64,000 nucleotides of DNA. Source: Roseobacter insulae (GTDB lineage Bacteria; Pseudomonadota; Alphaproteobacteria; Rhodobacterales; Rhodobacteraceae). The position numbers and the translations under genes were made by a program. The notes under the pieces were generated by a model. That model did not search any database and was not told the DNA's origin. It was given only the letters and a program-made list of their open reading frames with translations. The stretch covers positions 1-64,000 of the forward strand of contig NZ_JAHXDN010000001.1 of assembly GCF_019375555.1 (NCBI RefSeq). The letters run 5' to 3'. This document shows positions 54,718 through 63,733 of this stretch, piece by piece; the first letter of the stretch is position 1; each line of letters opens with the position of its first letter.

Positions 54718-55563
54718 ATGGACAGAACAACAACGCTATTCGTCATCAATCAGGATACGCCCGACAACGTGATATCAGAGGTGGCCGACGCCGCGGCGGA
54801 AAAACAGGCGCGATTGAGCTGTCTGCTGCTCGGACCGGCCCCGCCCTTGCCCACCTACGCTTACGGTGTGCCGCCCTACGGTGCGATGAATATCCCGCCG
54901 AACTGGGTAAAAATCGTGGAAAAGGAACAGCAGGCGCTGAACCACCGGGTCAACGAGGTCGAGGCGCTTCTCGCGCGCAGCGGTCCTGCCGGCGACGTGA
55001 TCGGGCATCTTTGCGCAACCACCGACATCAAGCATCTGGTCGGAACGCGGGCACGCGTTTGCGATATCGCCCATATCGCCCCGCATCTGCATGACGCGCC
55101 CGACATCATGCGCGAAGCTGCGCATGGCGTGCTGTTTCGCTCCCCGATAGGGTTGATGCTGAACGCGGCCCCTTACCGGCCGGTCTCCAGGGTCTTTGTC
55201 GCCTGGAACAGCAGCGATGCGGCGGCAAAGGCGGTGCACGCGGCGCTGCCCTACCTTCTGGCCGCGCAAGAGGTTGTGATCGGCTGTTTCGACCCGGTCA
55301 TAACGGCAGACAAAGAAGGGGCAGATCCGGGCACGGATGTCGCAGCATGGCTCAGCCACCGGGGCTGCACCGTGACGGTCACCCAGTATCCAAGTGGCGG
55401 GCGCGAAATCGCCCAGTGTCTTCAGGACCGCGCAAAAGAGGGGGGTGCGGACCTCCTCGTGATGGGGGCCTATGGCCATACGCGCATGGTTCAGGCTGTT
55501 TTTGGCGGCACAACCCGGACACTGATGGAGCAGACCGACCTGCCGGTGCTGTTGGCGCATTAA
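54718..55563 (+). CDS. Tandem universal stress protein
   Basis: ATG 54718 (GGAG eight bases upstream); an earlier in-frame codon at 54622 falls in the FNR box and is rejected. 281 residues with an N-terminal degenerate Usp half and a C-terminal half that ends MGAYGHTRMVQAVFGGTTRT, a G-2x-G-9x-G nucleotide motif. It is the fourth universal stress gene of the island. Confidence 0.88.
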   Translation: MDRTTTLFVINQDTPDNVISEVADAAAEKQARLSCLLLGPAPPLPTYAYGVPPYGAMNIPPNWVKIVEKEQQALNHRVNEVEALLARSGPAGDVIGHLCATTDIKHLVGTRARVCDIAHIAPHLHDAPDIMREAAHGVLFRSPIGLMLNAAPYRPVSRVFVAWNSSDAAAKAVHAALPYLLAAQEVVIGCFDPVITADKEGADPGTDVAAWLSHRGCTVTVTQYPSGGREIAQCLQDRAKEGGADLLVMGAYGHTRMVQAVFGGTTRTLMEQTDLPVLLAH

Positions 55564-55665
55564 GCCGCTGGACGTGACGCTGTTACGACCTGCAGACGCC
55601 GGGCCGGACGATCGCGCGCGACAACTGCGCCCCCTGTTTGCCCCGATGCCCAGAGACCGACGACT

Positions 55666-55929
55666 TCAGCTGCGGTCACCCGGGTGTGACGGCGTCTCGG
55701 AACGCGGCTTCCCTGCCCGCCTGAAATACCTGATGTCGGCCACGATCAGCGAAACGCCAAGGGGGATCATCCAGAACCCCAGAATCGGGAGGAAGCCCAG
55801 AATGCCCCCGATGATCAGAAGAATGCCGATCACGCTGCGCACCTTGGGGCGCAGGTATAAAGTGGACCGCGTTGCAATCTCTGAACTCCGGCGTTTCAAC
55901 CGGTCAAGCTTCGATCCACGGGCTGTCAT
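55666..55929 (-). CDS. Small two-helix membrane protein (PGPGW-like)
   Basis: 87 residues from ATG 55929. A basic N-terminus (MTARGSKLDRLKRRSSEIAT) leads to two close hydrophobic stretches (RSVIGILLIIGGILGFLPIL and FWMIPLGVSLIVADI) with a GFLPILGFW turn in place of PGPGW. It converges on the Usp gene. An FNR box at 56032 is 103 bases upstream. Function unknown. Confidence 0.7.
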   Translation of the reverse strand: MTARGSKLDRLKRRSSEIATRSTLYLRPKVRSVIGILLIIGGILGFLPILGFWMIPLGVSLIVADIRYFRRAGKPRSETPSHPGDRS

Positions 55930-56031
55930 TGCCTTTGCTGATGTCCTTGCGCAGCACAAACGGCGGCATAAGCGGCGAAAATCACGCCAGAGGTGGTTTT
56001 TGCCATGATCGGCAGTTTTGCGGCGGGGGCC

Positions 56032-56045
56032 TTGATGTGCATCAA
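56032..56045. promoter_or_regulatory. Perfect FNR box TTGAT-GTGC-ATCAA
   Basis: A symmetric site between the divergent PGPGW-like gene and the exporter operon. It is 79 bases before the HlyD-type start, the better distance for activation. Confidence 0.78.
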
Positions 56046-56124
56046 GCTCTGCCCCTGCCTCATATGATATCGGTCGCCTGCGGGCTGATATAGAGGTCCA
56101 TATGTCATCAAGAGGTACAGGCGT

Positions 56125-57141
56125 GTGATAACCAAAAGGATCATCGCGATCGGTGTCGTCATTCTCGCAAGCGTCGCGATCTATTTTTACTGGAACACCC
56201 AGAACCGTGGAAGCCTCCCCGAAGGCATCGTGCAGGGCAACGGGCGTATTGAGGCCGTTCAGGTTGACATCTCGACCAAATACGCCGGTCGGGTCGCGGA
56301 TGTTCTTGTGCATGAGGGCGATTTTGTCGAACCCGGCCAGATCGTTGCAAATGTCGAGATCTCCCAGCTTCAGGCGCAATTGCACCGCGCCAAGGCCGAG
56401 ATTGCCAGTGCCGAAAGTCAGGTTGCCGCCGCAGAAGCGGAGGTCAAGATGAGCAAGGCGCAGCTGTCTCTGGCCGAGCAGGAACTGAACCGCGCCGCCA
56501 GCCTGCTGGAGCGCGGCCACACAACGCAGGAAAGCTACGACATCCGGCGCACCGCGCGGGATGTGGCGATCTCGACACTGGCGTCCGCCGTCGCCAAGCA
56601 GACCTCGCTTGAGCGCGGCGTGGACGCGGCGACAGCCACCGCAGAGGAAATCAGCACACAGATTCGGGATGGGGTGCTGATTTCGCCCGTGATGGGGCGC
56701 GTGCTGTACCGGCTGGCCGAACCGGGCGAGGTACTGGGCACGGGCGGCAAGGTGCTGACCGTCATCGATCAGGATGACATCTACATGGAGATTTTCCTGC
56801 CGGCAGCGCAGGCGCATCTGGTCAATGTGGGCAGCGAGGCCCGGATCAAACTCGATATCCTTGATGTCGCGATCCCGGCAACGGTCAGCTTCGTGTCGCC
56901 GGAATCGCAATTCACGCCCAAACAGGTGGAGACCTCGACAGAACGCGACAAGCTGGTGTTCCGGGTCAAAGTGCGGGTCATGCCCGAACTCGTCCGACAG
57001 AATATCGAACGCGTGAAAACCGGCCTGCGCGGTGTCGCCTACGTGCATCTGGACGGCGCGCCGGAGCCGGACTGGTCGTCTTTCCTGCAGGAACTGGACC
57101 TCGACGCGTCGGTGATGAACGAGACGCCTGATGCCGGATGA
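56125..57141 (+). CDS. Membrane fusion protein (HlyD family, YhiI-like)
   Basis: 338 residues from GTG 56125. One N-terminal membrane helix (KRIIAIGVVILASVAIYFYW), the lipoyl-like strands (GRIEAVQVDISTKYAGRVAD, ILISPVMGRVLYRLAEPGEV) around a coiled coil at about 80-165 rich in Ala and Glu. It would bridge the inner membrane exporter to the outer side. It overlaps the next gene by 11 bases. Confidence 0.9.
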   Translation: MITKRIIAIGVVILASVAIYFYWNTQNRGSLPEGIVQGNGRIEAVQVDISTKYAGRVADVLVHEGDFVEPGQIVANVEISQLQAQLHRAKAEIASAESQVAAAEAEVKMSKAQLSLAEQELNRAASLLERGHTTQESYDIRRTARDVAISTLASAVAKQTSLERGVDAATATAEEISTQIRDGVLISPVMGRVLYRLAEPGEVLGTGGKVLTVIDQDDIYMEIFLPAAQAHLVNVGSEARIKLDILDVAIPATVSFVSPESQFTPKQVETSTERDKLVFRVKVRVMPELVRQNIERVKTGLRGVAYVHLDGAPEPDWSSFLQELDLDASVMNETPDAG

Positions 57142-59902
57142 TGCACAGGTATCGGAACATCGGATGGCGGCGCAGATCCGTGACCTGCGCCATGTCTATA
57201 AAACCGCAACACCGCTGGACGGGGTTACACTGGACATCCCCGAAGGCCGGATGGTCGGGCTGGTCGGACCGGACGGGGTTGGCAAATCCACATTGCTGAG
57301 CCTGATTGCCGGCGCCCGCAGGATGCAGAAAGGCAGTTTGCGGGTACTTGGCGGCGACATGGCCTCAAGCGCCCATTGCAGGGCGGTCAGCCGCAGGATC
57401 GCCTACATGCCTCAGGGGTTGGGCAAGAACCTCTACGAGACACTCAGCATCCACGAAAACCTCGACTTTTTCGGCAAGCTTTTTGGCCTTGGGCCCGAGC
57501 GCCGCGCGTCCCGCATCGAACAGTTGACCGAAGCAACCGGGCTGAACCCCTATCTGACGCGCCCGGTTGGCAAATTGTCGGGCGGCATGAAACAAAAACT
57601 GGGCCTGTGCTGCGCGCTGATCCATGACCCCGATCTGATGATCCTGGACGAGCCGACAACCGGTGTCGACCCGCTGTCACGGCGCCAGCTGTGGGAGTTG
57701 GTGGACGCGATCAAGGCAAGCCATCCGAAAATGAGCGTCATCGTCTCCACCGCCTATATGGATGAAGCGGAACGCTTTGATCAGCTGATAGCCATGGATG
57801 CAGGCCGCATTCTGGCCGTTGATACGCCCGAGGGGCTGAAGGCCCAGACCGGCACCGACACGATCGAAGCCGCCTTTGTGAAACTCCTGCCGCAAACCGC
57901 GACCGACGGGCACAGCCGGCTGGCAATTCCACCGCTGGATCATGTCGATACGCAGCCCGCGATCGTGGCAGAGGGCCTGACCCGGCGCTTCGGGGATTTT
58001 ACTGCGGTGGACAATGTCAGTTTCCGCATCCGCGTGGGCGAGATTTTCGGCTTTCTGGGCTCCAATGGCTGCGGCAAGACCACCACGATGAAAATGCTCA
58101 CCGGCCTGTTGCCCGCCTCCGAGGGCCAGGCATTCCTGTTTGGCAAACCCGTCGACACGAAAGGCACGGACATGCGCCGCCGCGTGGGCTACATGACACA
58201 GTCCTTTTCGCTCTTCGGGGAATTGACGGTGGTGCAGAACCTGCGGCTGCACGGCCGCCTGTTCCACCTGACGGCGGAAAAGACCAGCGCCCGGATCACC
58301 GAGCTGTGTGCCCGCTTCGGTCTTGATCCCTACCGCGATACGCATGCCGCAGCGCTGCCGCTGGGCATCCGCCAGCGGCTGTCCCTGGCGGTGGCGATCA
58401 TTCATGAACCCGAAATGCTGATCCTGGACGAGCCGACATCCGGTGTCGATCCGGTGGCGCGCGACAGCTTCTGGGAGCTTCTCGTCGAGATCTCGCGCCG
58501 CGATCAGGTCACGATCTTCATTTCCACCCACTTCATGTCCGAAGCCATGCGATGTGACCGCATTTCACTGATGCACGAGGGCCGTGTCCTTGTTCGGGGC
58601 ACGCCGGAGGATCTCGTGCGCCAGAAAAACGCCCCCGATCTCGAAGCCGCCTTCATCAGTTATATCGAGGATGACATCGGCACTCTCGGCGATAGCCGCG
58701 CCCGCGCGCAACAAGCCCTGAAAGACGCAACCGCCGCCGTCCCCGCCGCATCGCCAGAGCGACCGGGCCGCGTTCTGGCCGCGTTCGAGCGCACCTTTGC
58801 CTTCAGCACGCGCGAGGTGCTCGAAGTCCTGCGCGATCCGGTCCGCCTTGCATTCGCCTTCCTCGGCAGCATCTTTCTGCTGCTGATCATTGCATTCGGC
58901 ATCTCCCACGACGTGGAGGACGTGACCTTCGCCGCACTGGATCTGGATCAGACCCCGGAAAGCCGCGCGTATCTGACACATTTCTCGGGCTCGCGCTATT
59001 TCATTGAACAGCCGGAGTTGCACAGCCCGACCGAATTCGAGACCCGGCTGAAATCCAATGACATCACGGTTGCGCTGGAAATTCCCCGTGGCTTCGGGGA
59101 AGACGTCAAGGGATCGTCGACGCCGGAAGTTTCCGCCTGGATCGACGGCGCCGATCCGCAGCGCGCCGGCACGATCGAAGGCTACGTGACCGGCGGGCAC
59201 ATGGAATATCTCGACCGGCACCTGAAAAACAGCGGTCTGGACATGTCTGACTTCGAACTGGTCACCGTCGAAACACGCTATCGCTACAATCCGTCGTTCG
59301 AGAGTATCTATGCCGTGGGCCCCTCCGTACCCGCCATGTTGCTCATGCTCTTCCCCGCCATTCTGATGGCCGTCAGCGTTGTGCGGGAAAAGGAGATCGG
59401 CACGATCACCAACTTCTACGTCACACCCACCAGCCGGCTGGAATTTCTGGTGGGCAAGCAGTTGCCCTACGTGATGATCGGTCTGGTGAATTTCGTAGCC
59501 ATGTCGGTGCTGGTGGTCGTGGTTCTGGATGTGCCTCTGAAAGGCAGCATCCTGGCGCTGACGCTTGGCGCGCTGCTCTACGTGACCGCGGCGACGGGCT
59601 TTGGCCTGCTGGTATCGACCTTTACCCGCACACAGGTCGCAGCGGTATTCGCGACCGCCATCCTGTCGCTGCTGCCGACCATCCAGTTTTCCGGCATGCT
59701 GCAGCCCATCTCGACGCTGGAGGGGGGCGCGTGGCTGGTGGGCACCCTGTGGCCGACCAGCTATTTCGTGCATCTGAGCGTCGGCGCCTTCACCAAGGGC
59801 CTTGGCCCCGGCGACACCCTGCGGGATCTCGCGTATCTGCTGATCTATGCGCCGCTCTTCACGGTGATCTCCGCGATGCTTCTGAAAAAGCAGGAGGTCT
59901 GA
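57131..59902 (+). CDS. RbbA-like fusion of two ABC ATPase domains and an ABC-2 permease
   Basis: 923 residues, as in RbbA/YhiH of E. coli. First ATPase (about 10-245): Walker A GLVGPDGVGKSTLLSL, signature KLSGGMKQKLGLC, Walker B LMILDEPTTGVDP. Second ATPase (about 275-500): FLGSNGCGKTTTMKML, LPLGIRQRLSLAV (signature degenerate, LGIRQ in place of LSGGQ) and LILDEPTSGVDP. The permease (about 550-923) has helices from LAFAFLGSIFLLLIIAFGIS onward. Gene order HlyD-RbbA-YhhJ is the E. coli one. Substrate unknown. Confidence 0.92.
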   Translation: MPDDAQVSEHRMAAQIRDLRHVYKTATPLDGVTLDIPEGRMVGLVGPDGVGKSTLLSLIAGARRMQKGSLRVLGGDMASSAHCRAVSRRIAYMPQGLGKNLYETLSIHENLDFFGKLFGLGPERRASRIEQLTEATGLNPYLTRPVGKLSGGMKQKLGLCCALIHDPDLMILDEPTTGVDPLSRRQLWELVDAIKASHPKMSVIVSTAYMDEAERFDQLIAMDAGRILAVDTPEGLKAQTGTDTIEAAFVKLLPQTATDGHSRLAIPPLDHVDTQPAIVAEGLTRRFGDFTAVDNVSFRIRVGEIFGFLGSNGCGKTTTMKMLTGLLPASEGQAFLFGKPVDTKGTDMRRRVGYMTQSFSLFGELTVVQNLRLHGRLFHLTAEKTSARITELCARFGLDPYRDTHAAALPLGIRQRLSLAVAIIHEPEMLILDEPTSGVDPVARDSFWELLVEISRRDQVTIFISTHFMSEAMRCDRISLMHEGRVLVRGTPEDLVRQKNAPDLEAAFISYIEDDIGTLGDSRARAQQALKDATAAVPAASPERPGRVLAAFERTFAFSTREVLEVLRDPVRLAFAFLGSIFLLLIIAFGISHDVEDVTFAALDLDQTPESRAYLTHFSGSRYFIEQPELHSPTEFETRLKSNDITVALEIPRGFGEDVKGSSTPEVSAWIDGADPQRAGTIEGYVTGGHMEYLDRHLKNSGLDMSDFELVTVETRYRYNPSFESIYAVGPSVPAMLLMLFPAILMAVSVVREKEIGTITNFYVTPTSRLEFLVGKQLPYVMIGLVNFVAMSVLVVVVLDVPLKGSILALTLGALLYVTAATGFGLLVSTFTRTQVAAVFATAILSLLPTIQFSGMLQPISTLEGGAWLVGTLWPTSYFVHLSVGAFTKGLGPGDTLRDLAYLLIYAPLFTVISAMLLKKQEV

Positions 59903-59905
59903 CGG

Positions 59906-61030
59906 ATGCGGCAGCTCATGAATATATTCTGGTTGGGGATCAAAGAGCTACGCAGTTTCTTCAGCGATGTGGTCATGGTGATTTTCCTCGTCTGGTCTTT
60001 CACCTTTTCGATTTACAGCGAAGCAACCGGAAGCTCCGAAGACGTGAACAACGCCTCCGTTGCCATCGTGGATGAAGACCGCTCCGCCCTCTCCCGCCAG
60101 ATCGTGACAGCGCTCTACCCGCCCTACTTCCGGACCCCCGAGGAGATCGCCGCGGCGGAAATAGATCGCAGCATGGATCAGAACAAATACATGTTCGTCC
60201 TGAGCATCCCCCCCGATTTCGAGCGCGACATCCGCCGGGGGGAGCGCCCCACCGTGCAACTGAACATCGACGCAACAGCCGTGGCGCAGGCCGCGCTGGG
60301 GGCGGGCTACCTGCAGGCGATCATCGAGGGTGAAGTGGCCCATTTCGCGCAGCAATTCGGCGATGAATACACACCGCCCGTTACGCTGGCCCTGCGGCGG
60401 GCGTTCAATCCCAACGGGTCGGATTCGTGGTTTCTCGCGATTAACGCCATTCTCAACAACCTCTCCATCCTGACCATCGTACTGACCGGGGCGGCGCTGC
60501 TGCGCGAACGTGAACACGGCACCATCGAACACCTGCTGATCATGCCACTCACCGCCTTTCAGATCGCGATGGCAAAGGTCTGGGCGAACGGGCTGGTTGT
60601 GCTGGTCGCCTTTTCGCTGTCGATGTTCTTCGTCGTTGAAAACCTGCTCGACGTGCCGATTGCAGGCTCAAAGCCGCTCTTGCTGCTGGGGGTCACCATC
60701 TACCTTTTCGCCGCCGCGGCGATTGGTATCCTGCTCGGCACCGTCGCCCGGACCATGGCGCAGTTTGCGCTGTTGATGCTGCTGACGATCATGCCCATGA
60801 TGATGCTGTCCGGCGGTGTTGGCCCGATCGAAAGCCAGCCCGACTACATTCAGCCGATCACGTGGCTCCTGCCGTCCCGGCACTTCATGGAGTTTGCACA
60901 GGCGGTGGTTTTCCGCGGCGCCGAATTCGAAATCGTCTGGCGTCCGCTGTTCAACATGATCTGGCTGGGCTCGGTCTTCTTCACCATCAGCCTGATGCTG
61001 TTCCGTCGGTCGGTCACATCGCAACGCTGA
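59906..61030 (+). CDS. yhhJ: ABC-2 type permease (YhhJ-like)
   Basis: 374 residues. One N-terminal helix (VVMVIFLVWSFTFSIYSEAT), a large extracytoplasmic domain (about 45-175), then five helices including LLREREHGTIEHLLIMPLTA as the coupling segment. It starts four bases after the rbbA-like gene and completes the exporter with YhiI- and RbbA-like partners. Confidence 0.92.
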   Translation: MRQLMNIFWLGIKELRSFFSDVVMVIFLVWSFTFSIYSEATGSSEDVNNASVAIVDEDRSALSRQIVTALYPPYFRTPEEIAAAEIDRSMDQNKYMFVLSIPPDFERDIRRGERPTVQLNIDATAVAQAALGAGYLQAIIEGEVAHFAQQFGDEYTPPVTLALRRAFNPNGSDSWFLAINAILNNLSILTIVLTGAALLREREHGTIEHLLIMPLTAFQIAMAKVWANGLVVLVAFSLSMFFVVENLLDVPIAGSKPLLLLGVTIYLFAAAAIGILLGTVARTMAQFALLMLLTIMPMMMLSGGVGPIESQPDYIQPITWLLPSRHFMEFAQAVVFRGAEFEIVWRPLFNMIWLGSVFFTISLMLFRRSVTSQR

Positions 61031-61038
61031 CGCCCCGA

Positions 61039-61052
61039 TTGACACACGTCAA
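61039..61052 (+). promoter_or_regulatory. Perfect Dnr/NnrR-type box TTGAC-ACAC-GTCAA
   Basis: A fully symmetric site nine bases after the permease stop and 71 bases before a 42-residue gene. The TTGAC-N4-GTCAA form is the one read by Dnr/NnrR-type regulators, though FnrL can also accept it. Confidence 0.75.
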
Positions 61053-61123
61053 AACCAACCGGCCTGCCGGTGGGATAAGTCACCTGTCGCAATGATCGTA
61101 ACGCTCAAGCATGGAGAATGGGG

Positions 61124-61252
61124 ATGTTGATGTCACCAATGCTGTTCATATGTCTGTTTTTTGCCGGATTCGGGATGCTGCTGCTCGGCACCGGGGTGAT
61201 CTGGTGGGTTTCCCTGCAGGCCAAACTGATCAACGAAATGACGAAGTCATGA
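61124..61252 (+). CDS. 42-residue membrane protein with its own Dnr-type box
   Basis: ATG 61124 has GGAGAATGGGG before it (another ATG at 61130). The product starts MLMSPMLFICLFF, a hydrophobic run to about residue 33 (AGFGMLLLGTGVIWWVSLQA) and a polar tail ending NEMTKS. It is one membrane helix, possibly a hairpin. The box at 61039-61052 stands at activation distance. It may be a small subunit of an oxidase or transporter. No family recalled. Confidence 0.62.
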   Translation: MLMSPMLFICLFFAGFGMLLLGTGVIWWVSLQAKLINEMTKS

Positions 61253-61287
61253 TCATGCGCGAATAAGACGGGGCCCCCGGCCGCCCC

Positions 61288-62718
61288 CTACCAACTGGCG
61301 GAGATGTACTGGGTTTCCATGAATTCCAGCATGCCCTCGTGTCCGCCTTCGCGACCCAACCCCGACTGCTTGACCCCGCCAAACGGTGCTGCCGGGTCGC
61401 TGACCAGACCGCGGTTGAGACCCACCATGCCGTATTCCAGACGCTCGCAAACCTGCAGGGCGCGTCTGAAATCCTGCGAGAAAACATAGGCGACCAGCCC
61501 GTATTCGGTGTTATTGGCCCGGGCAATGGCGTCCTCGGTGTCCGTGAAGGTCTGAATTGCGGCGACAGGTCCGAAAATTTCATCCGTCACGCAATCCGCG
61601 TCTTCCGGCACGTTCGACAGCACCGTGGGCGGGTAAAAGAACCCCGTGCCCTCCGGCGTGGTCCCGCCACATTCCAGCGTTGCCCCTTTCGCGACAGCAT
61701 CCGCGACGAAACCGGCCACCTTGTCACAGGTATCGGCGTTGATCAGCGGGCCCACATCAACCGAGGGGTCGCTGCCGTCGCCAAGTTTCAGCGCCGACAT
61801 CTCGGCGGTCAGGCGGCGGGTAAACTCCTCAGCGATGGCGTCATGCACATAGATGCGGTTGGCGGCGGTGCAGGCTTCGCCCAGATTGCGCATCTTGGCC
61901 AGCATCGTACCGTCGATTGCCGTCTCCATATCGGCGTCTTCCAGCACCAGGACGGGCGCGTTGCCGCCCAGTTCCATCGCCGGTTTCAGCACTTGGTCGG
62001 CGGCCCCCTTCAACAGCTTGCGCCCCACGCCGGTGGAGCCGGTAAAGCTGATCACACGCACGCGCGGGTCCTGCATCATATGATCAACCAGCGCCCCGGT
62101 GCGCCGGGAAGGCAACACGTTGACCAACCCCGGCGGCACACCCGCCTCCGCCAACAGCGGCATCAGCGCCAGCATGGTCAGGGGCGTTTCCGATGCCGGC
62201 TTGATGATCACCGCGCATCCTGCGGCAAGCGCGGGTGCGATTTTGCGCGTGCCCATGGCGGCGGGATAGTTCCAGGGCGTCACCAGCACCGCCAGCCCCG
62301 CCGGTTTGTGCTGCACCACGATCCGTGCGCCGGACCCGGGGGCATGGGTGATCATCCCGTCCGCGCGCACCGCTTCCTCGGCGAACCAGCGGAAGAATTC
62401 CGCGGCATAGCGCGCCTCCCCCATCGCATCGGCGCGGGCCTTGCCGTTTTCCAGCGTGATCAGATCGGCAAAATCCTCCAGACGGGCGGTCATCAGGTCC
62501 CATGCCCTGCGCAACACCTCGGATCGGTCACGCGGCGTTCGGGCGACCCAGTCTGCCATCGCCGTTTCCGCGGCGTCGAGGGCTGCATCGGCATCGGCGA
62601 TCTCGGCGGAGGCAACCGTGGTAATGACCTTCTCGGTCGCAGGGTTGATCACGTCGAAACGCAGGTTGGCGGCCCCTGCCCGCCATTGGCCGTTGATGTA
62701 CAGATCGGTGTGTTTCAT
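61288..62718 (-). CDS. NAD(P)-dependent succinate-semialdehyde-type dehydrogenase
   Basis: The ATG at 62718 gives 476 residues; the frame to 62775 overlaps the E2-like gene and is not needed. Aldehyde dehydrogenase landmarks: VLVTPWNYPAAMGTRKIAPA, FTGSTGVGRKLLKGAA, the Glu of MELGGNAPVLVLED and the catalytic Cys in GEACTAANRIYVHD, then DEIFGPVAAIQTF. The GabD branch is most likely. It follows the E2-like gene by 16 bases and is the last gene of a minus-strand unit. Confidence 0.93.
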   Translation of the reverse strand: MKHTDLYINGQWRAGAANLRFDVINPATEKVITTVASAEIADADAALDAAETAMADWVARTPRDRSEVLRRAWDLMTARLEDFADLITLENGKARADAMGEARYAAEFFRWFAEEAVRADGMITHAPGSGARIVVQHKPAGLAVLVTPWNYPAAMGTRKIAPALAAGCAVIIKPASETPLTMLALMPLLAEAGVPPGLVNVLPSRRTGALVDHMMQDPRVRVISFTGSTGVGRKLLKGAADQVLKPAMELGGNAPVLVLEDADMETAIDGTMLAKMRNLGEACTAANRIYVHDAIAEEFTRRLTAEMSALKLGDGSDPSVDVGPLINADTCDKVAGFVADAVAKGATLECGGTTPEGTGFFYPPTVLSNVPEDADCVTDEIFGPVAAIQTFTDTEDAIARANNTEYGLVAYVFSQDFRRALQVCERLEYGMVGLNRGLVSDPAAPFGGVKQSGLGREGGHEGMLEFMETQYISASW

Positions 62719-62734
62719 GTGAGATCCAGTTCGC

Positions 62735-63733
62735 TCAAAGCAGGTGATGCAAGGGGTCGGCGAGGCGCTCTGCAAATCCCGACATCAGGGCGATTGCGGC
62801 GGCGTCATCCAGTTGGCCAGTGGTGAAATCAAGGCTCAGGCGCAGCCACTCGCCGTCGCTCGCAATGCTGAGAACGGGCGTCGCGTCAGCGCTCAGGCGC
62901 AACCCGGTGATCGGACTGCCCGTCAGGTCCCTCAACACAATGTCCGCCGCATCAGTCGGCGCTGCGACCTGATGCAGCAGCCGCGTCTTGTCGGGGTTCA
63001 GCACGGCACCTGTCGCGCCGGTCAGATCGGAAAGCATCACGGTCAGATCACCGGCATCCGGCACGGCGCGGCGCATCGCACCGGCGGCAAAGCTGGCCCA
63101 GAGCGCAGTGGCGGCAATACTGATCCCACCGTCTTCCAGCATCCACGCGAGAAATTCATCGGTCCCGGCGCGCGGCGCGCTGGCGGTGATCTGAAACAGC
63201 CCGGGCGCGATGTCCGGGCCATTGCGGCCTGCCACCGGCAGATCTTTCAGCACCTCGATATCCACAGCGCGATAGGGTTGCGGATGCCCGGCGGCAACCA
63301 GTCGGTTGAGGTCCAGCCCCGCCTGATGGGCAAGCCGCCGCGCCTTGGGGGACGCGAGAACACGGCCGTCGCCCGCTGGGGCCTCGGCCTTCCGTGCCTG
63401 CGGCGGCCGCGGTGCGGGCGCATCGGGCTTTGTGACCGGCGTGTCGGCCTGCGCCACCGGCTTTGCGGCAGGCTGCATCGTGGGCGCCTGGGGTTTTTCT
63501 GCGCTAATAATCGCGATGGTCTGACCGGTCGGGACGTCCTCTCCCGGCTCTGCCAGCAGCGCCGATATGTATCCATCCGCCCCGGCGGGCACTTCCATCG
63601 TGCTCTTGTCGGTCTCAACCTCGAACAACACATCCTCGGCGGTTACCGCGTCACCCGGCGCTTTCTGCCATGTGACCAGCAGGCCGGAGTCCTGCGCCAT
63701 GCCAAGCACTGGCATGATCACCTCATGCGGCAT
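62735..63733 (-). CDS. Lipoyl E2-like protein lacking the acyltransferase motif
   Basis: 332 residues. A lipoyl domain (1-78) with Lys43 in VETDKSTMEVPAGADG, a Pro/Ala linker with an E3-binding domain (VLASPKARRLAHQAGLDLNR, about 130-165) and a C-terminal part that begins like a 2-oxoacid acyltransferase (ISIAATALWASFAAGAMRRA) but ends in RLADPLHHLL without HxxxDG. A normal E2 would be about 420 residues with that motif. It may be a structural lipoyl carrier, or a shortened non-catalytic E2. It overlaps the E1 beta stop by 11 bases. Confidence 0.85.
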   Translation of the reverse strand: MPHEVIMPVLGMAQDSGLLVTWQKAPGDAVTAEDVLFEVETDKSTMEVPAGADGYISALLAEPGEDVPTGQTIAIISAEKPQAPTMQPAAKPVAQADTPVTKPDAPAPRPPQARKAEAPAGDGRVLASPKARRLAHQAGLDLNRLVAAGHPQPYRAVDIEVLKDLPVAGRNGPDIAPGLFQITASAPRAGTDEFLAWMLEDGGISIAATALWASFAAGAMRRAVPDAGDLTVMLSDLTGATGAVLNPDKTRLLHQVAAPTDAADIVLRDLTGSPITGLRLSADATPVLSIASDGEWLRLSLDFTTGQLDDAAAIALMSGFAERLADPLHHLL

